A stretch of DNA of 24,149 bases, from positions 1 to 24,149 of IMG/VR virus record IMGVR_UViG_3300037153_000140; one strand, 5' to 3'. Made by a program: the position numbers and the translations under genes. This stretch comes from a virus. Position 1 is the first letter of the stretch, and each line of letters starts with the position of its first letter. A model generated the notes under the pieces. It made no database searches. It was not told where the DNA came from and worked only from the letters and a program-made list of their open reading frames with translations. Of the stretch, positions 1 to 6,053 are shown piece after piece.

Positions 1-106
1 GGGCATCGGCGGCCTTGTCGATCGCGGCGATCCAGCGCTTGTTTCCGGCGACCTTCGCCTTCGCGGTCTCGACTACCTTGTTGAATTGGGCTTTGTTGAT
101 GTCCAT
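1..106 (-). CDS. Partial leftward gene, N-terminus only
   Basis: The first 35 codons of a leftward gene are visible and the rest lies off the left edge. The protein begins MDINKAQFNKVVETAKAK, followed by a K/A-rich segment containing NKRWIAAIDKAADA. The start is well supported: a GAGGTGA Shine-Dalgarno lies just before the ATG, and a good sigma70-type promoter lies upstream (138-166). It is the only gene in the first 15 kb transcribed leftward, so it is either a host gene flanking a prophage or a phage gene expressed from its own promoter in the lysogen. The opening is loosely like short N-termini of small DNA-binding or SWIM-type proteins found on mobile elements, but that is recollection and the diagnostic part is missing. 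Function is unassigned. Confidence 0.7.
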   Translation of the reverse strand, partial: MDINKAQFNKVVETAKAKVAGNKRWIAAIDKAADA

Positions 107-137
107 TTGTTCACCTCGATTGCTAACTGACAAGTGG

Positions 138-166
138 AATGTACACCACGTTAGCGCAAGTGTCAA
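138..166 (-). promoter_or_regulatory. Sigma70-type promoter of the leftward gene
   Basis: Read on the minus strand, a perfect -35 TTGACA (161-166) is followed after 17 bases by a TACATT -10 (138-143, four of six consensus bases). The start codon at 106 and its ribosome binding site lie just downstream. This is the best-matching promoter at the left end. Confidence 0.7.
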
Positions 167-176
167 TAGTTTATTT

Positions 177-196
177 CAAGAAAAAATATTTTCTTG
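177..196. promoter_or_regulatory. Palindromic operator candidate between divergent genes
   Basis: CAAGAAAA and TTTTCTTG form perfect 8-bp arms around AATA. The site lies 10 bp upstream of the leftward -35 box and overlaps a weak rightward -35 candidate at 194-199, where a repressor could control both directions. The arms are A/T-rich, so DNA curvature is another possible role. Confidence 0.45.
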
Positions 197-222
197 CAAG
201 TCGCGCTAGAGTGTGGTACAAA
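194..222 (+). promoter_or_regulatory. Weak rightward promoter candidate
   Basis: TTGCAA (194-199), a 17-base spacer and TACAAA (217-222) each match four of six consensus bases. It would transcribe the excisionase-like gene at 301. A second weak candidate, TTGCAA-17-TAGTAT, lies at 246-274; which one is used, if either, cannot be decided here. Confidence 0.3.
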
Positions 223-300
223 CTGCGGAATCAAGAGGCGGGTTATTGCAAATTGCGATACGCCCGCTTAGTATGCGCAAACATGGACGGAGACAAATTT

Positions 301-516
301 ATGACCGCAGTAGAGTTTGCTAAAAAGATTGATTACGACTACTCGACAGTGATGCGCTGGCTGAAGCAGGGGCTCGTGCCCGGCGCTGAGTTTGTTCCGG
401 TCAGCGGCGGCTTCGGCGTCTGGAAGATACCGCAATCCGCCCTCGGGATGGAAAAACCGCGACTCGGGCGCAAACGCGTCGGTAAGAAGCCATCCAAGAA
501 GGGAAGGGCGAAGTAA
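301..516 (+). CDS. Excisionase-like helix-turn-helix protein
   Basis: A 71-aa protein starting MTAVEFAKKIDYDYSTVMRW. Residues 1-45 fit the MerR/excisionase winged-helix pattern: a short helix, a recognition helix (YSTVMRWLKQG), a wing (VSGGFGVWKIP), then a strongly basic tail of K/R/G residues that would bind the DNA backbone. The start at 301 is chosen because ACGGAG lies about nine bases upstream. The in-frame ATG at 283 lacks such a site, and an extension back to 139 would run through the promoter region. The gene heads an overlapping series ending in the integrase, so a role in excision or in regulating integration is likely by context. It could instead be a small transcription regulator. 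Confidence 0.75.
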   Translation: MTAVEFAKKIDYDYSTVMRWLKQGLVPGAEFVPVSGGFGVWKIPQSALGMEKPRLGRKRVGKKPSKKGRAK

Positions 517-668
517 TGGAGTCGATCGCTAGAGAACTTTGCGCGCAGTACATCGATGAGACCTGGCGGACAGGATTCGCCGCCGGATCCGCCGCCACAT
601 TCGGCCTGGCGGTTCTGGTCCATTTGGTGATGCGGCTAGTTGATTGGCTGAACGGACACAAGAAATGA
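516..668 (+). CDS. 50-aa single-pass membrane protein
   Basis: A 50-aa reading frame starting MESIARELCAQYIDETWR. It has a glycine/alanine-rich hydrophobic stretch at about residues 20-40 (AATFGLAVLVHLVMRL) and a short charged end (NGHKK), which is the pattern of a small one-pass membrane protein. Its ATG overlaps the stop of the upstream gene (TAATG), and its TGA overlaps the next ATG in an ATGA junction. This double overlap is the main support that it is real, since small genes like this are easily missed. No family is recognised. A lysogeny-related membrane role or a structural overlap peptide are both possible. Confidence 0.6.
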   Translation: MESIARELCAQYIDETWRTGFAAGSAATFGLAVLVHLVMRLVDWLNGHKK

Positions 669-907
669 CACCTAAACAGATCGTGAAAGAACTTGAAAGA
701 GATGGCGACAAGCGGGACACGCCCCGACTTTTCTTTAATGAACTTGAAAACCAAATAGACGACGCTATTTTTGCCGCAATCGAAGAGGAGCGCGAAGCCT
801 GCGCGAAGATAGCGGACACCGCGTTGTATGACGGGCACTACCACTCACCGGAAGCCGCAGCAAGCGACATTGCCGACAAAATCCGCGACCGAGGGAACAA
901 GGACTAA
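665..907 (+). CDS. Small phage protein, unknown function
   Basis: An 80-aa acidic/basic mixed protein, MTPKQIVKELERDGDKRD onward. The middle, AIEEEREACAKIAD, followed by a helix ending AAASDIADKIRDRG, is a pattern often seen in small phage proteins of unknown role. The ATG at 665 is preferred over a TTG at 644 because it forms the ATGA overlap with the preceding gene. The stop overlaps the integrase ATG by one base (TAATG), so it is probably co-translated with the integrase. No membrane segment or signal is seen. Confidence 0.7.
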   Translation: MTPKQIVKELERDGDKRDTPRLFFNELENQIDDAIFAAIEEEREACAKIADTALYDGHYHSPEAAASDIADKIRDRGNKD

Positions 908-2166
908 TGACCGAAGGCCAGAAAAAGAAAAAAGGCAAAGGCAAGCGCGCCAGGACGGGGCAGGTTCAAGAGGTCTCAAAAGGGAAGTGGCGCATCAGGT
1001 TCTCGCTCGGCAAAGACGGCGGATCGGGAAAGCGCCTCGTCTACACGGAGACCTACGCCGCCGAGAACAAAGGCCAGGCCGAGAGCCGCTTGCGCGAACT
1101 CCTGCGCCGGCGCGACTCCGGCGAGCCCTTCAAGTACGCGGCTGACTCCTTCGATTCGTTCCTTGATGAGTGGCTTGCGGCGAAAAAGCCCTCGGTCGCC
1201 GAGTCGGCCTACAAGGTCTATGCGGATACGATCCGCCTTTACATCCGCCCGAAGCTCGGGAAATTGACCCTGGCGCGCGTTGAGGCCGACGCGATACAGA
1301 AGCTCTACAACAAGCTGAGAGACGAGAAGAAAAGCGCCTCGACTATCAGGCAGGTGCATCAAACCCTCGGAATGGTCTTCAAACTGGCGCTCGTTCGTCG
1401 AAAAATACGCCTGAGCCCGATGCTCGGGGTCGTTCTCCCGAAAGAGAATACGGACACGGAGCGTCAAACGAAGGCGATGAGCGCTGAGCAAGTCGCCCGG
1501 TTCCTGGAGGCGGCGCGGGACAATCGATTTGAGAATCTATTTCGGCTGGCGTTTCACGTCGGATGCCGCCCGGGCGAACTCCTGGGCCTGGCCTGGGCGG
1601 ACATCAACGGCGAGGCCGCGACGCTCCGAGTCACGCAAACGATCGTATGGCGCGCCTCGGGCGATTGGTACATCAAGGCGCCGAAGACCCGGCTCTCCCG
1701 GCGGACCATCACGTTAAGACCCGCGATGGTCGGAATGCTCAAGCAACACCGCCGGGCGCAGCTTGAGAAAAAGTTGAGTCTCGGCGCCGCGTGGACCGAC
1801 ACGGGCTTTGTGTTCACGGACGACGGCGGCCAGCCGTGTCCGCAACACAGCCTTCGCTACGAGTTCAAAAAGATTTTAAAGCGGGCCGGGCTGCCCTGGG
1901 ACTTTTCACCTTACACGGCGAGGCATACAATGGCGTCCCTTCTGATCGAGGGCGGCGTGAATATCAAGGCCGTAAGCGAACGCCTCGGACATTCGGAGGT
2001 CGGGATCACGCTCAACACGTACACTCACGTATCGGAGGGCTTTCAGGCCGAGGTCTCCGGGGACATCGAGCGGATACTCGAAGACGGTAAAAAACGGGCT
2101 TTGCAACACAGGGACAACAACTCAGAACCGGAAGAAAATAGAAACCCTTTAAAATCAATTAAATAA
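907..2166 (+). CDS. int: Tyrosine-type phage integrase
   Basis: A 419-aa site-specific recombinase. The very basic N-terminus (KKKKGKGKRAR) leads into an arm-binding domain (about residues 20-75), a SAM-like core-binding domain (about 80-185, including SAYKVYADTIRLYIRPKLG) and a catalytic domain. Catalytic residues seen are R221 in CRPGELLGL, K260 in APKTRLSRR, R339 in YTARHTMASLL, H362 in LGHSEVGI, and the nucleophile Y372 in NTYTH. The usual histidine of the HxxR box is Tyr336, a substitution seen in some active relatives. AAGGA lies just before the ATG. It cuts and joins attP and attB for integration and, with an excisionase, for excision. The two HTH genes at 301 and 2590 are plausible partners. 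Confidence 0.95.
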   Translation: MTEGQKKKKGKGKRARTGQVQEVSKGKWRIRFSLGKDGGSGKRLVYTETYAAENKGQAESRLRELLRRRDSGEPFKYAADSFDSFLDEWLAAKKPSVAESAYKVYADTIRLYIRPKLGKLTLARVEADAIQKLYNKLRDEKKSASTIRQVHQTLGMVFKLALVRRKIRLSPMLGVVLPKENTDTERQTKAMSAEQVARFLEAARDNRFENLFRLAFHVGCRPGELLGLAWADINGEAATLRVTQTIVWRASGDWYIKAPKTRLSRRTITLRPAMVGMLKQHRRAQLEKKLSLGAAWTDTGFVFTDDGGQPCPQHSLRYEFKKILKRAGLPWDFSPYTARHTMASLLIEGGVNIKAVSERLGHSEVGITLNTYTHVSEGFQAEVSGDIERILEDGKKRALQHRDNNSEPEENRNPLKSIK

Positions 2167-2207
2167 CAGGTGTTTTCATTTTACTTAGGCAATAACGCGA
2201 TGGGTGA

Positions 2208-2237
2208 GTTTGATTCAAACCCGTACACATCGGTTTG
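2208..2237. repeat. Overlapping short inverted repeats, possible att/arm sites
   Basis: GTTTG-ATT-CAAAC (2208-2220) is a perfect 5-bp hairpin. CAAACC (2216-2221) and GGTTTG (2232-2237) form a second hairpin around 10 bases, so the two alternatives share CAAAC. Directly downstream of the integrase, this is a plausible recombination core or arm-site region, but no host target sequence is visible to confirm it. Confidence 0.3.
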
Positions 2238-2311
2238 ATGCTATCATAAAGTGCAAATAAGATTTATGGTCATACGTGGACAAGAACAGATATTGGTGGG
2301 CATAGGTAAAT

Positions 2312-2332
2312 TGCAACACGCGTGCAACACGC
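2312..2332. repeat. Tandem 10-base repeat
   Basis: TGCAACACGC occurs twice, at 2312-2321 and 2323-2332, an 11-base spacing close to one helical turn. Repeats in phase with the helix downstream of an integrase gene fit protein arm-binding sites, but two copies are weak evidence. Confidence 0.35.
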
Positions 2333-2367
2333 TGGCCGTGGGACAAAATCGCAGGAAAAAGCGCGCG

Positions 2368-2402
2368 TCTATTGCCAATAGAACTATGCCTATGTTAATA
2401 GA
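2368..2402. repeat. TCTATT/AATAGA operator-like repeats
   Basis: TCTATT-GCC-AATAGA (2368-2382) is a perfect 6-bp inverted repeat. A third AATAGA copy sits at 2397-2402, 20 bases downstream. Two inverted half-sites and an extra half-site could bind a dimeric regulator. Confidence 0.3.
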
Positions 2403-2523
2403 TGTGAACCCTTTGCAGGCCGATCCAGAACGGCCGATACGGGGTCGGTCGGACAACAGGACAAATAAACAAATAAACGTCAGACCATACGCCATCCTGC
2501 TTGCGAACGACCGCCTCATCCCC

Positions 2524-2540
2524 ACCCGGATAATCCGGGT
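2524..2540. promoter_or_regulatory. Palindrome upstream of the Xis-like gene
   Basis: ACCCGGA-TAA-TCCGGGT has perfect 7-bp arms. No T-run follows, so it is not an intrinsic terminator. Its position 31-49 bases before the two possible starts of the next gene suggests an operator, perhaps autoregulatory, or a leader hairpin in its mRNA. Confidence 0.45.
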
Positions 2541-2589
2541 CGTTCATGCCGGTATCCATTCACAATTCAACATGAAGGTTGTACTACGT

Positions 2590-2844
2590 ATGAAAGACGA
2601 TAAGCCTGTAAGAGAGAGGATCGCTTATCGAGTGCCGACGCTTGCGGAGGCCTTCGATTTGTCGCCTCATTACATTCGAAAGGAGATCCGCCTCGGAAAC
2701 CTCCGGGCGTACAAGGTGGGATCGATTTGGATAATCTCGGTGGACGACGCCCGCTCCTGGCTCGCCGGCTTGCCGACGAACCAGGCCGAGGGCGCAGGGC
2801 CTACGGGGCGAACCGTAGACCCCTCACCGGCAACACTCAACTAA
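2590..2844 (+). CDS. Second excisionase-type HTH protein
   Basis: An 84-aa DNA-binding protein (90 aa if the ATG at 2572 is used). Residues about 15-60, including PTLAEAFDLSPHYIRKEI, then LGNLRAYKVGSIWIISVDD, fit the helix-turn-helix family annotated as excisionase or HTH_17: two helices, a short beta wing and a conserved tryptophan near the end of the domain (RSWLAG). The tail is flexible and rich in G/T/P. The ATG at 2590 has only a distant AAGG upstream and the one at 2572 has none, so the start is uncertain. By position it could be the true Xis, a replication initiator or a regulator; the sequence does not decide among these. Confidence 0.7.
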   Translation: MKDDKPVRERIAYRVPTLAEAFDLSPHYIRKEIRLGNLRAYKVGSIWIISVDDARSWLAGLPTNQAEGAGPTGRTVDPSPATLN

Positions 2845-2862
2845 CACCCTAACGACGCGTTT

Positions 2863-3042
2863 GGTGGACACTCGTTGGGATGCGATGCGATGGGCTGCTT
2901 TGGTGTGGGCGGATAATACTCCCGCCCGCGTATCTCAGCAAGCCTTATACAGGGGTCAACCCTCGTGGGATTAATAAAAAATATTGTCAGTAAATGGACA
3001 TATTTTTCATTCCCTAGCGTCCCATCTCGGCGAGTGTCCACC
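2863..3042. repeat. 180-bp segment bounded by a 12-bp inverted repeat
   Basis: GGTGGACACTCG at 2863-2874 is exactly inverted at 3031-3042. The next 20 bases inward still match at about 12 positions when the right side is inverted, and TT just outside the left arm is mirrored with one mismatch. The ends therefore look like terminal repeats of a small mobile element, but the flanks show no clear target duplication. The alternative is a large cruciform or a site for a replication initiator. Confidence 0.55.
2907..2927. repeat. GC-rich hairpin inside the repeat-bounded segment
   Basis: GGGCGG (2907-2912) pairs with CCGCCC (2922-2927) around a nine-base loop. On the + strand RNA the stem extends outward by about four more G-U and G-C pairs. 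It is stable but has no T-run after it. Confidence 0.5.
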
Positions 3043-3061
3043 TAAGCGCACTGGACGCGCT

Positions 3062-3208
3062 ATGATAAATGAAAAAGCCCGACCGATGGAGTCAGTCAGG
3101 CTTTCCCTCACACCACTGAATGATCTGTCAAAGCGAGGGAAGCCTACCACATTCACCCTTGCCATTCAATCGAATACCTACGCCGCCCTATTCAAGGAGA
3201 CGCCATGA
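3062..3208 (+). CDS. Possible 48-aa leader ORF before helicase
   Basis: A short frame of 48 codons beginning MINEKARPMESVRLSLTPLN. Its TGA overlaps the helicase ATG (ATGA), which would couple translation. There is no strong ribosome binding site at its own start. It also overlaps a terminator-like hairpin at 3074-3104, so the RNA may be regulatory and not coding. No family recognised. Confidence 0.3.
   Translation: MINEKARPMESVRLSLTPLNDLSKRGKPTTFTLAIQSNTYAALFKETP
3074..3104 (-). terminator. Terminator-like hairpin, best on the minus strand
   Basis: On the minus strand AAAGCCTGAC pairs with GTCGGGCTTT over 10 bp with one T-G wobble, loop of 11 bases, then a run of five T ending CATTT. On the + strand the stem carries a C-A mismatch and is followed by only three T bases, so it would be weak there and might act as an attenuator of helicase transcription. 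Confidence 0.4.
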
Positions 3209-4842
3209 CAGATGACCTCACGTTGCCCAGGAATAAGGAAATCGAAAAGGCCGTCCTCGGCGCCCTGCTCCTCTCGGAGTCGCCCGAGCGGATAAAAGAG
3301 GTCCGCGAGAAGGCCGGCCCGGATTGCTTCATGGCGCAGGCCCGCGAGATTTACCAATGCCTGTGCGAGATGGCCGACCGGGGAGACTCGATCAACCCCG
3401 TCATGCTTTGGACCCGGCTCAAAGAGCGCAACCCGTCGGCCGACGCTTCGACGATCGCAATGTTGACCGACGACGCTCCGATCCGCTCGGACCTCTCGAC
3501 GGAGATCGCCGAATTGAAGAAGCTGGCGACCCTCCGGGCCGTCCAGTATTACGCGAACTATCTGACGGTCGAATCCCAGGCCAAGGACGTAGACGTTTCG
3601 GCCCTCCTCGAAGGCATTAAGACGCGCGCGGCGGATTTCGACGAGATGGCCTCGGCCGGCGAATCTGGGGCTTTCCCTTTGACCCCCGGCTTCTACGCCA
3701 ACCTGCGCGAACTACACGCCAAAGAGACCGTCCCGGCTGAAGACTTGATGATCGGAGTCCGGCGCCGTCAAGTGACGATCTTCGCCAGCGTTACAAACGT
3801 CGGCAAAACTACCGTTATGTTGAATCACGCGCTCGCGGCAGCCGGCGGTCAATCCTGGTCTCCGCTACTTCCCGAGCGGCCTGAGCGGCCCTTAAAAATC
3901 GTCTTCATTGACGCCGAGAGTACCGATGACGAACTCAAGCGGGACACTCAAACAATGCTCAGGACGATCGGAAATGGCGAGATCGCGGCGGAAAACTTCA
4001 TCCCGGTTGTGGAGGCCACGATCAACGGCGAGACGCTCAACCTTTCCGATAAAAAACACTTTGAGCACATAAAGCGGTTCATTAAATACCATCAGCCGGA
4101 TATTGCTATTTTCGATACGCTCAGTTCCCTTTTTACTCTCTACAGCGAGAACGATAACGCCGAAGTAGTTCGCAAGGTAATACGCCCGCTCAAAGAGCTG
4201 GCGATTGCCGGGAATTGCGCCGTTTGGGTATCTCACCATATTGGGAAAGCCGGGGAGTCCGACGAGACCGAGGAGGCTTACCGGGGGCGGGGGGCCTCGG
4301 CCTTCGGGGGAAACGTCCGAGGGGTTATCACTCTCAGGAAGGAGAAAGCCCTCGGGGACGGATATGTTCGCCTGACCCTGGGCAAGTCCAAGGGGTCGAA
4401 ACTGGAGCCGGTTAATCTCAAGCTGGACTTCGCCAAGCGAGCTTTCGAACTCTGCGCAACGGCGCCTCAGTCACAGACGCCATATCAACAAGTCATCGGG
4501 GTGTTCAACGGAAAGCCGCTCAAGACGGGAGAGATTAAGAAACTGCTCTCCGACCTTTCAAGACCGACGGTTGAGCGGACTTTGACTGAGGCGATTAAAA
4601 ATGGAGACCTACGCCGCACAACTCACGGCGCCTACGAGCGGCCTAATAATCCGCAAAAAACCGATTCCCTCAATTCCCTCACTCCCTATAGGGATGAGGG
4701 AATTGAGGGAATCGCCCAAATCGAAGACAGCGAAGAGGTTGCGGGATTTTTCGATGAAGTGTCCGAAAATGGGATGAGGGACTTTTCGGAGGCGCCCGAA
4801 GAGACCGACGAAGACCGCTACCTCGACGCGATCGACGACTAA
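3205..4842 (+). CDS. DnaB/RepA-like replicative helicase
   Basis: A 545-aa protein. Residues about 8-125 resemble the helical DnaB N-terminal domain (NKEIEKAVLGALLLSESPE). Residues about 175-380 are a RecA-fold ATPase of the RepA/AAA_25 type. The P-loop is SVTNVGKT (195-202, Ser where Gly is usual), Walker B ends at D304 in IAIFDTLSS, a VSHH motif lies at 342-345, and a SAFGGNVRG segment with a likely arginine finger follows. About 425-480 looks like a winged helix, before an acidic tail. It probably unwinds the phage origin as a hexamer. ATG 3205 has AAGGAG upstream. A large translated palindrome sits in the tail linker. No primase is fused or adjacent, so the host primase may serve. Confidence 0.85.
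   Translation: MTDDLTLPRNKEIEKAVLGALLLSESPERIKEVREKAGPDCFMAQAREIYQCLCEMADRGDSINPVMLWTRLKERNPSADASTIAMLTDDAPIRSDLSTEIAELKKLATLRAVQYYANYLTVESQAKDVDVSALLEGIKTRAADFDEMASAGESGAFPLTPGFYANLRELHAKETVPAEDLMIGVRRRQVTIFASVTNVGKTTVMLNHALAAAGGQSWSPLLPERPERPLKIVFIDAESTDDELKRDTQTMLRTIGNGEIAAENFIPVVEATINGETLNLSDKKHFEHIKRFIKYHQPDIAIFDTLSSLFTLYSENDNAEVVRKVIRPLKELAIAGNCAVWVSHHIGKAGESDETEEAYRGRGASAFGGNVRGVITLRKEKALGDGYVRLTLGKSKGSKLEPVNLKLDFAKRAFELCATAPQSQTPYQQVIGVFNGKPLKTGEIKKLLSDLSRPTVERTLTEAIKNGDLRRTTHGAYERPNNPQKTDSLNSLTPYRDEGIEGIAQIEDSEEVAGFFDEVSENGMRDFSEAPEETDEDRYLDAIDD
4663..4713. repeat. 51-bp palindrome inside the helicase gene
   Basis: A 19-base arm (4663-4681) is perfectly inverted at 4695-4713. The centre TCCCTATAGGGA (4683-4694) is itself a palindrome, leaving one unpaired C at 4682. 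Each arm is made of two near-copies of a nine-base unit, so the peptide reads NSLNSL then TPYRDE then GIEGI. GGGATGAGGGA from the right side recurs at 4771-4781. The RNA would form a stem of about 25 bp within the coding region. Confidence 0.9.
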
Positions 4843-4856
4843 AAGGAGGGATTCTA

Positions 4857-5138
4857 ATGAACGCCAAGGCCAAAGGGTCGAGAACGGAATATAAATCTAT
4901 CGCCCTGCTCGAAGCCCAGGGCTACAAATGCACCCGAGCGGCGGCGAGTCTGGGGGTCTTCGACATCATCGCGATAGGCCCGACCGACATTCAGCTTGTG
5001 CAATGTAAGTCGAACAGGTGGGCGGGCGCCGAGGAGATGGAGACCATGCGCCAATTCCCTGCCCCGCCGAATGCCTGGAAGTTGGTTCACAGATGGCGAG
5101 ACCGGCAATCGGAGCCGGATATTCGGATTGTCGCTTAA
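4857..5138 (+). CDS. Small PDDEXK-type nuclease
   Basis: A 93-aa protein with the compact restriction-endonuclease core: E11 in the first helix (GSRTEYKSIALLE), D36 in LGVFDIIAIG, and Q49-C-K51 in LVQCKSNRW. This E...D...QxK layout is the catalytic pattern of Holliday-junction-resolvase and VRR-type nucleases, where Q sometimes replaces E. A perfect AGGAGG ribosome binding site precedes the ATG, 14 bases after the helicase stop, so the two are co-transcribed. It probably cuts branched or damaged phage DNA during replication or packaging. A role in restricting other DNA cannot be excluded. Its family was assigned by motif only. Confidence 0.75.
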   Translation: MNAKAKGSRTEYKSIALLEAQGYKCTRAAASLGVFDIIAIGPTDIQLVQCKSNRWAGAEEMETMRQFPAPPNAWKLVHRWRDRQSEPDIRIVA

Positions 5139-5150
5139 CGAAAGGAGTTT

Positions 5151-5444
5151 ATGAATTTCAACAAGGATACTTTTACAACCGAGACGCTTCTGTCTTTTCT
5201 GGTAAAGCTGAAGCAATTAAAAGCCGCCGCTCACGAACAGGCGTTTCAACCTAAATCCGATCCGCGCTACACGGCCATCGAGTTGAAGGTTGACGCCCTG
5301 CTCGAAAGGGCCAAAAAGCTAATACCCGCCGTCATGCTCGCCGAAGTTCAAGGCCTGGACGCCCTGATAAAAGACATCTACCAAATGTTCGGCGAGCGGG
5401 AACAATCGGAAATCACATCAAAGGAGAGTGGAAATGGACATTAA
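5151..5444 (+). CDS. Unknown helical protein
   Basis: A 97-aa protein beginning MNFNKDTFTTETLLSFLVKL, with AAAGGAG six bases before the ATG. It is predicted mostly helical: KLKQLKAAAHEQ, IELKVDALLERAKKLI and GLDALIKDIYQMFGE make three amphipathic helices, without Cys clusters, membrane segments or catalytic motifs. It overlaps the next gene by 11 bases. No family is recognised. Its place among replication-cluster genes suggests an accessory DNA metabolism or host-takeover protein. Confidence 0.7.
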   Translation: MNFNKDTFTTETLLSFLVKLKQLKAAAHEQAFQPKSDPRYTAIELKVDALLERAKKLIPAVMLAEVQGLDALIKDIYQMFGEREQSEITSKESGNGH

Positions 5445-5706
5445 GGAAAATACAATCGGCTACAATGAAGACGGGCCGGAACTGACGCCTGTCATGATTT
5501 ATTCTTTAGGCTTCAAGGCCGAGGAATTATTGACGGCCTACGGCGCGCTGAGAACGTACCTGAAAGTTCTTGCGAACCAGGAAACGGAAGACCTGGAACA
5601 GATACAGCGCACGACGAAACTGCTCATCACGCTAAGACCGCGAGTTGTCAGAGCGTCAAAAGAGCTGAGTTTAAAAGCGGTAGGAATGGAGGTAGAGAAT
5701 GCCTGA
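5434..5706 (+). CDS. Unknown helical protein
   Basis: A 90-aa protein, MDIKENTIGYNEDGPELTPV onward, with two long helices: LGFKAEELLTAYGALRTYL and EDLEQIQRTTKLLITLRPRV. The ATG at 5434 has AAGGAG seven bases upstream, whereas the in-frame GTG at 5428 sits too close to that site. It overlaps the following gene by eight bases, so all four genes from the helicase are one transcript. No family recognised. Confidence 0.7.
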   Translation: MDIKENTIGYNEDGPELTPVMIYSLGFKAEELLTAYGALRTYLKVLANQETEDLEQIQRTTKLLITLRPRVVRASKELSLKAVGMEVENA

Positions 5707-5974
5707 ACCGATCAACATCCAAGATATTCCGGTCGAAACGCCGGCAGAACACGCATGGAAAAAATACAAGGTATCCCAAGGACCGAGCGGGGACACCGCG
5801 AAGGACGGATTTATGGCCGGCTGGAACGCCGCCCTTGCCTGGATTCCGTTTCGGATCGCGCAGTTTCGAGAACTTGAGGAAATGCAAATAGCGGAAATCG
5901 AAAGCCTGAAAAAGGAAATCGAAGACCTGAAGCGCGGTCGGCCGCCTATTGATTCAGGCGCCAATCCTTCATAA
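5699..5974 (+). CDS. Small coiled-coil protein
   Basis: A 91-aa protein. The N-terminal half has AEHAWKKYKVSQ and then GFMAGWNAALAW, a pattern common in small phage proteins. The C-terminal half (about residues 60-82, RELEEMQIAEIESLKKEI) is a probable coiled coil, ending in a proline-rich tip. GGAGG precedes the ATG, which lies inside the previous gene. It is the last gene before the strong terminator at 6007, closing the early cluster. No function known. Confidence 0.7.
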   Translation: MPEPINIQDIPVETPAEHAWKKYKVSQGPSGDTAKDGFMAGWNAALAWIPFRIAQFRELEEMQIAEIESLKKEIEDLKRGRPPIDSGANPS

Positions 5975-6006
5975 AATCCGCGCCGTACGTTTCGACACTC
6001 CTCCTG

Positions 6007-6037
6007 GGCCGTCTCTCACGAGCGGCCTTCTTTTTTT
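6007..6037 (+). terminator. Rho-independent terminator ending the early cluster
   Basis: GGCCG (6007-6011) pairs with CGGCC (6023-6027). CTC/GAG inside adds three more pairs across a one-base bulge, leaving a four-base loop. The stem is followed by TTC and seven T bases. This is the clearest intrinsic terminator in the window and separates the replication genes from the late genes. Confidence 0.85.
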
Positions 6038-6053
6038 CAGTTCGCTCTCAGCC

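Larger units (their letters stand above)
2167..2571. other. Non-coding stretch between integrase and Xis-like gene
   Basis: About 400 bases with no convincing gene. An open frame crosses it from 2251 but lacks a ribosome binding site and reads as low-quality protein. The stretch contains several short repeats (listed separately) at 2208-2237, 2312-2332, 2368-2402 and 2524-2540, consistent with an attachment-site or operator region. No strong promoter or terminator was found. Confidence 0.5.
2845..3061. other. Non-coding, repeat-bounded region before helicase
   Basis: A stretch of about 220 bases with no supported gene. It contains the 12-bp inverted repeat 2863-2874/3031-3042, a GC-rich hairpin at 2907-2927 and an A/T-rich patch at 2971-3010. 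An AT-rich patch beside structured DNA immediately upstream of a replicative helicase is a typical place for a replication origin, but no iterons were recognised. Confidence 0.45.

Noticed and set aside
401-844. Long minus-strand frame over the small genes
   Set aside because: It runs opposite to three overlapping + strand genes, has no ribosome binding site and no family resemblance.
2200-2240. tRNA 3' end as attachment core
   Set aside because: TTCAAAC resembles a T-loop but the flanking five bases do not pair and no acceptor stem is present.
2251-2571. N-terminal extension of the Xis-like gene
   Set aside because: No ribosome binding site, protein-unlike composition, and it crosses several inverted repeats; the HTH domain begins only after 2600.
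2984-3012. Promoter for the helicase
   Set aside because: TTGTCA gives a fair -35 at 2984, but no acceptable -10 is found at 16-18 bases.
2841-3041. Minus-strand frame over the repeat-bounded region
   Set aside because: It spans the structured non-coding segment and shows no motif or start signal.
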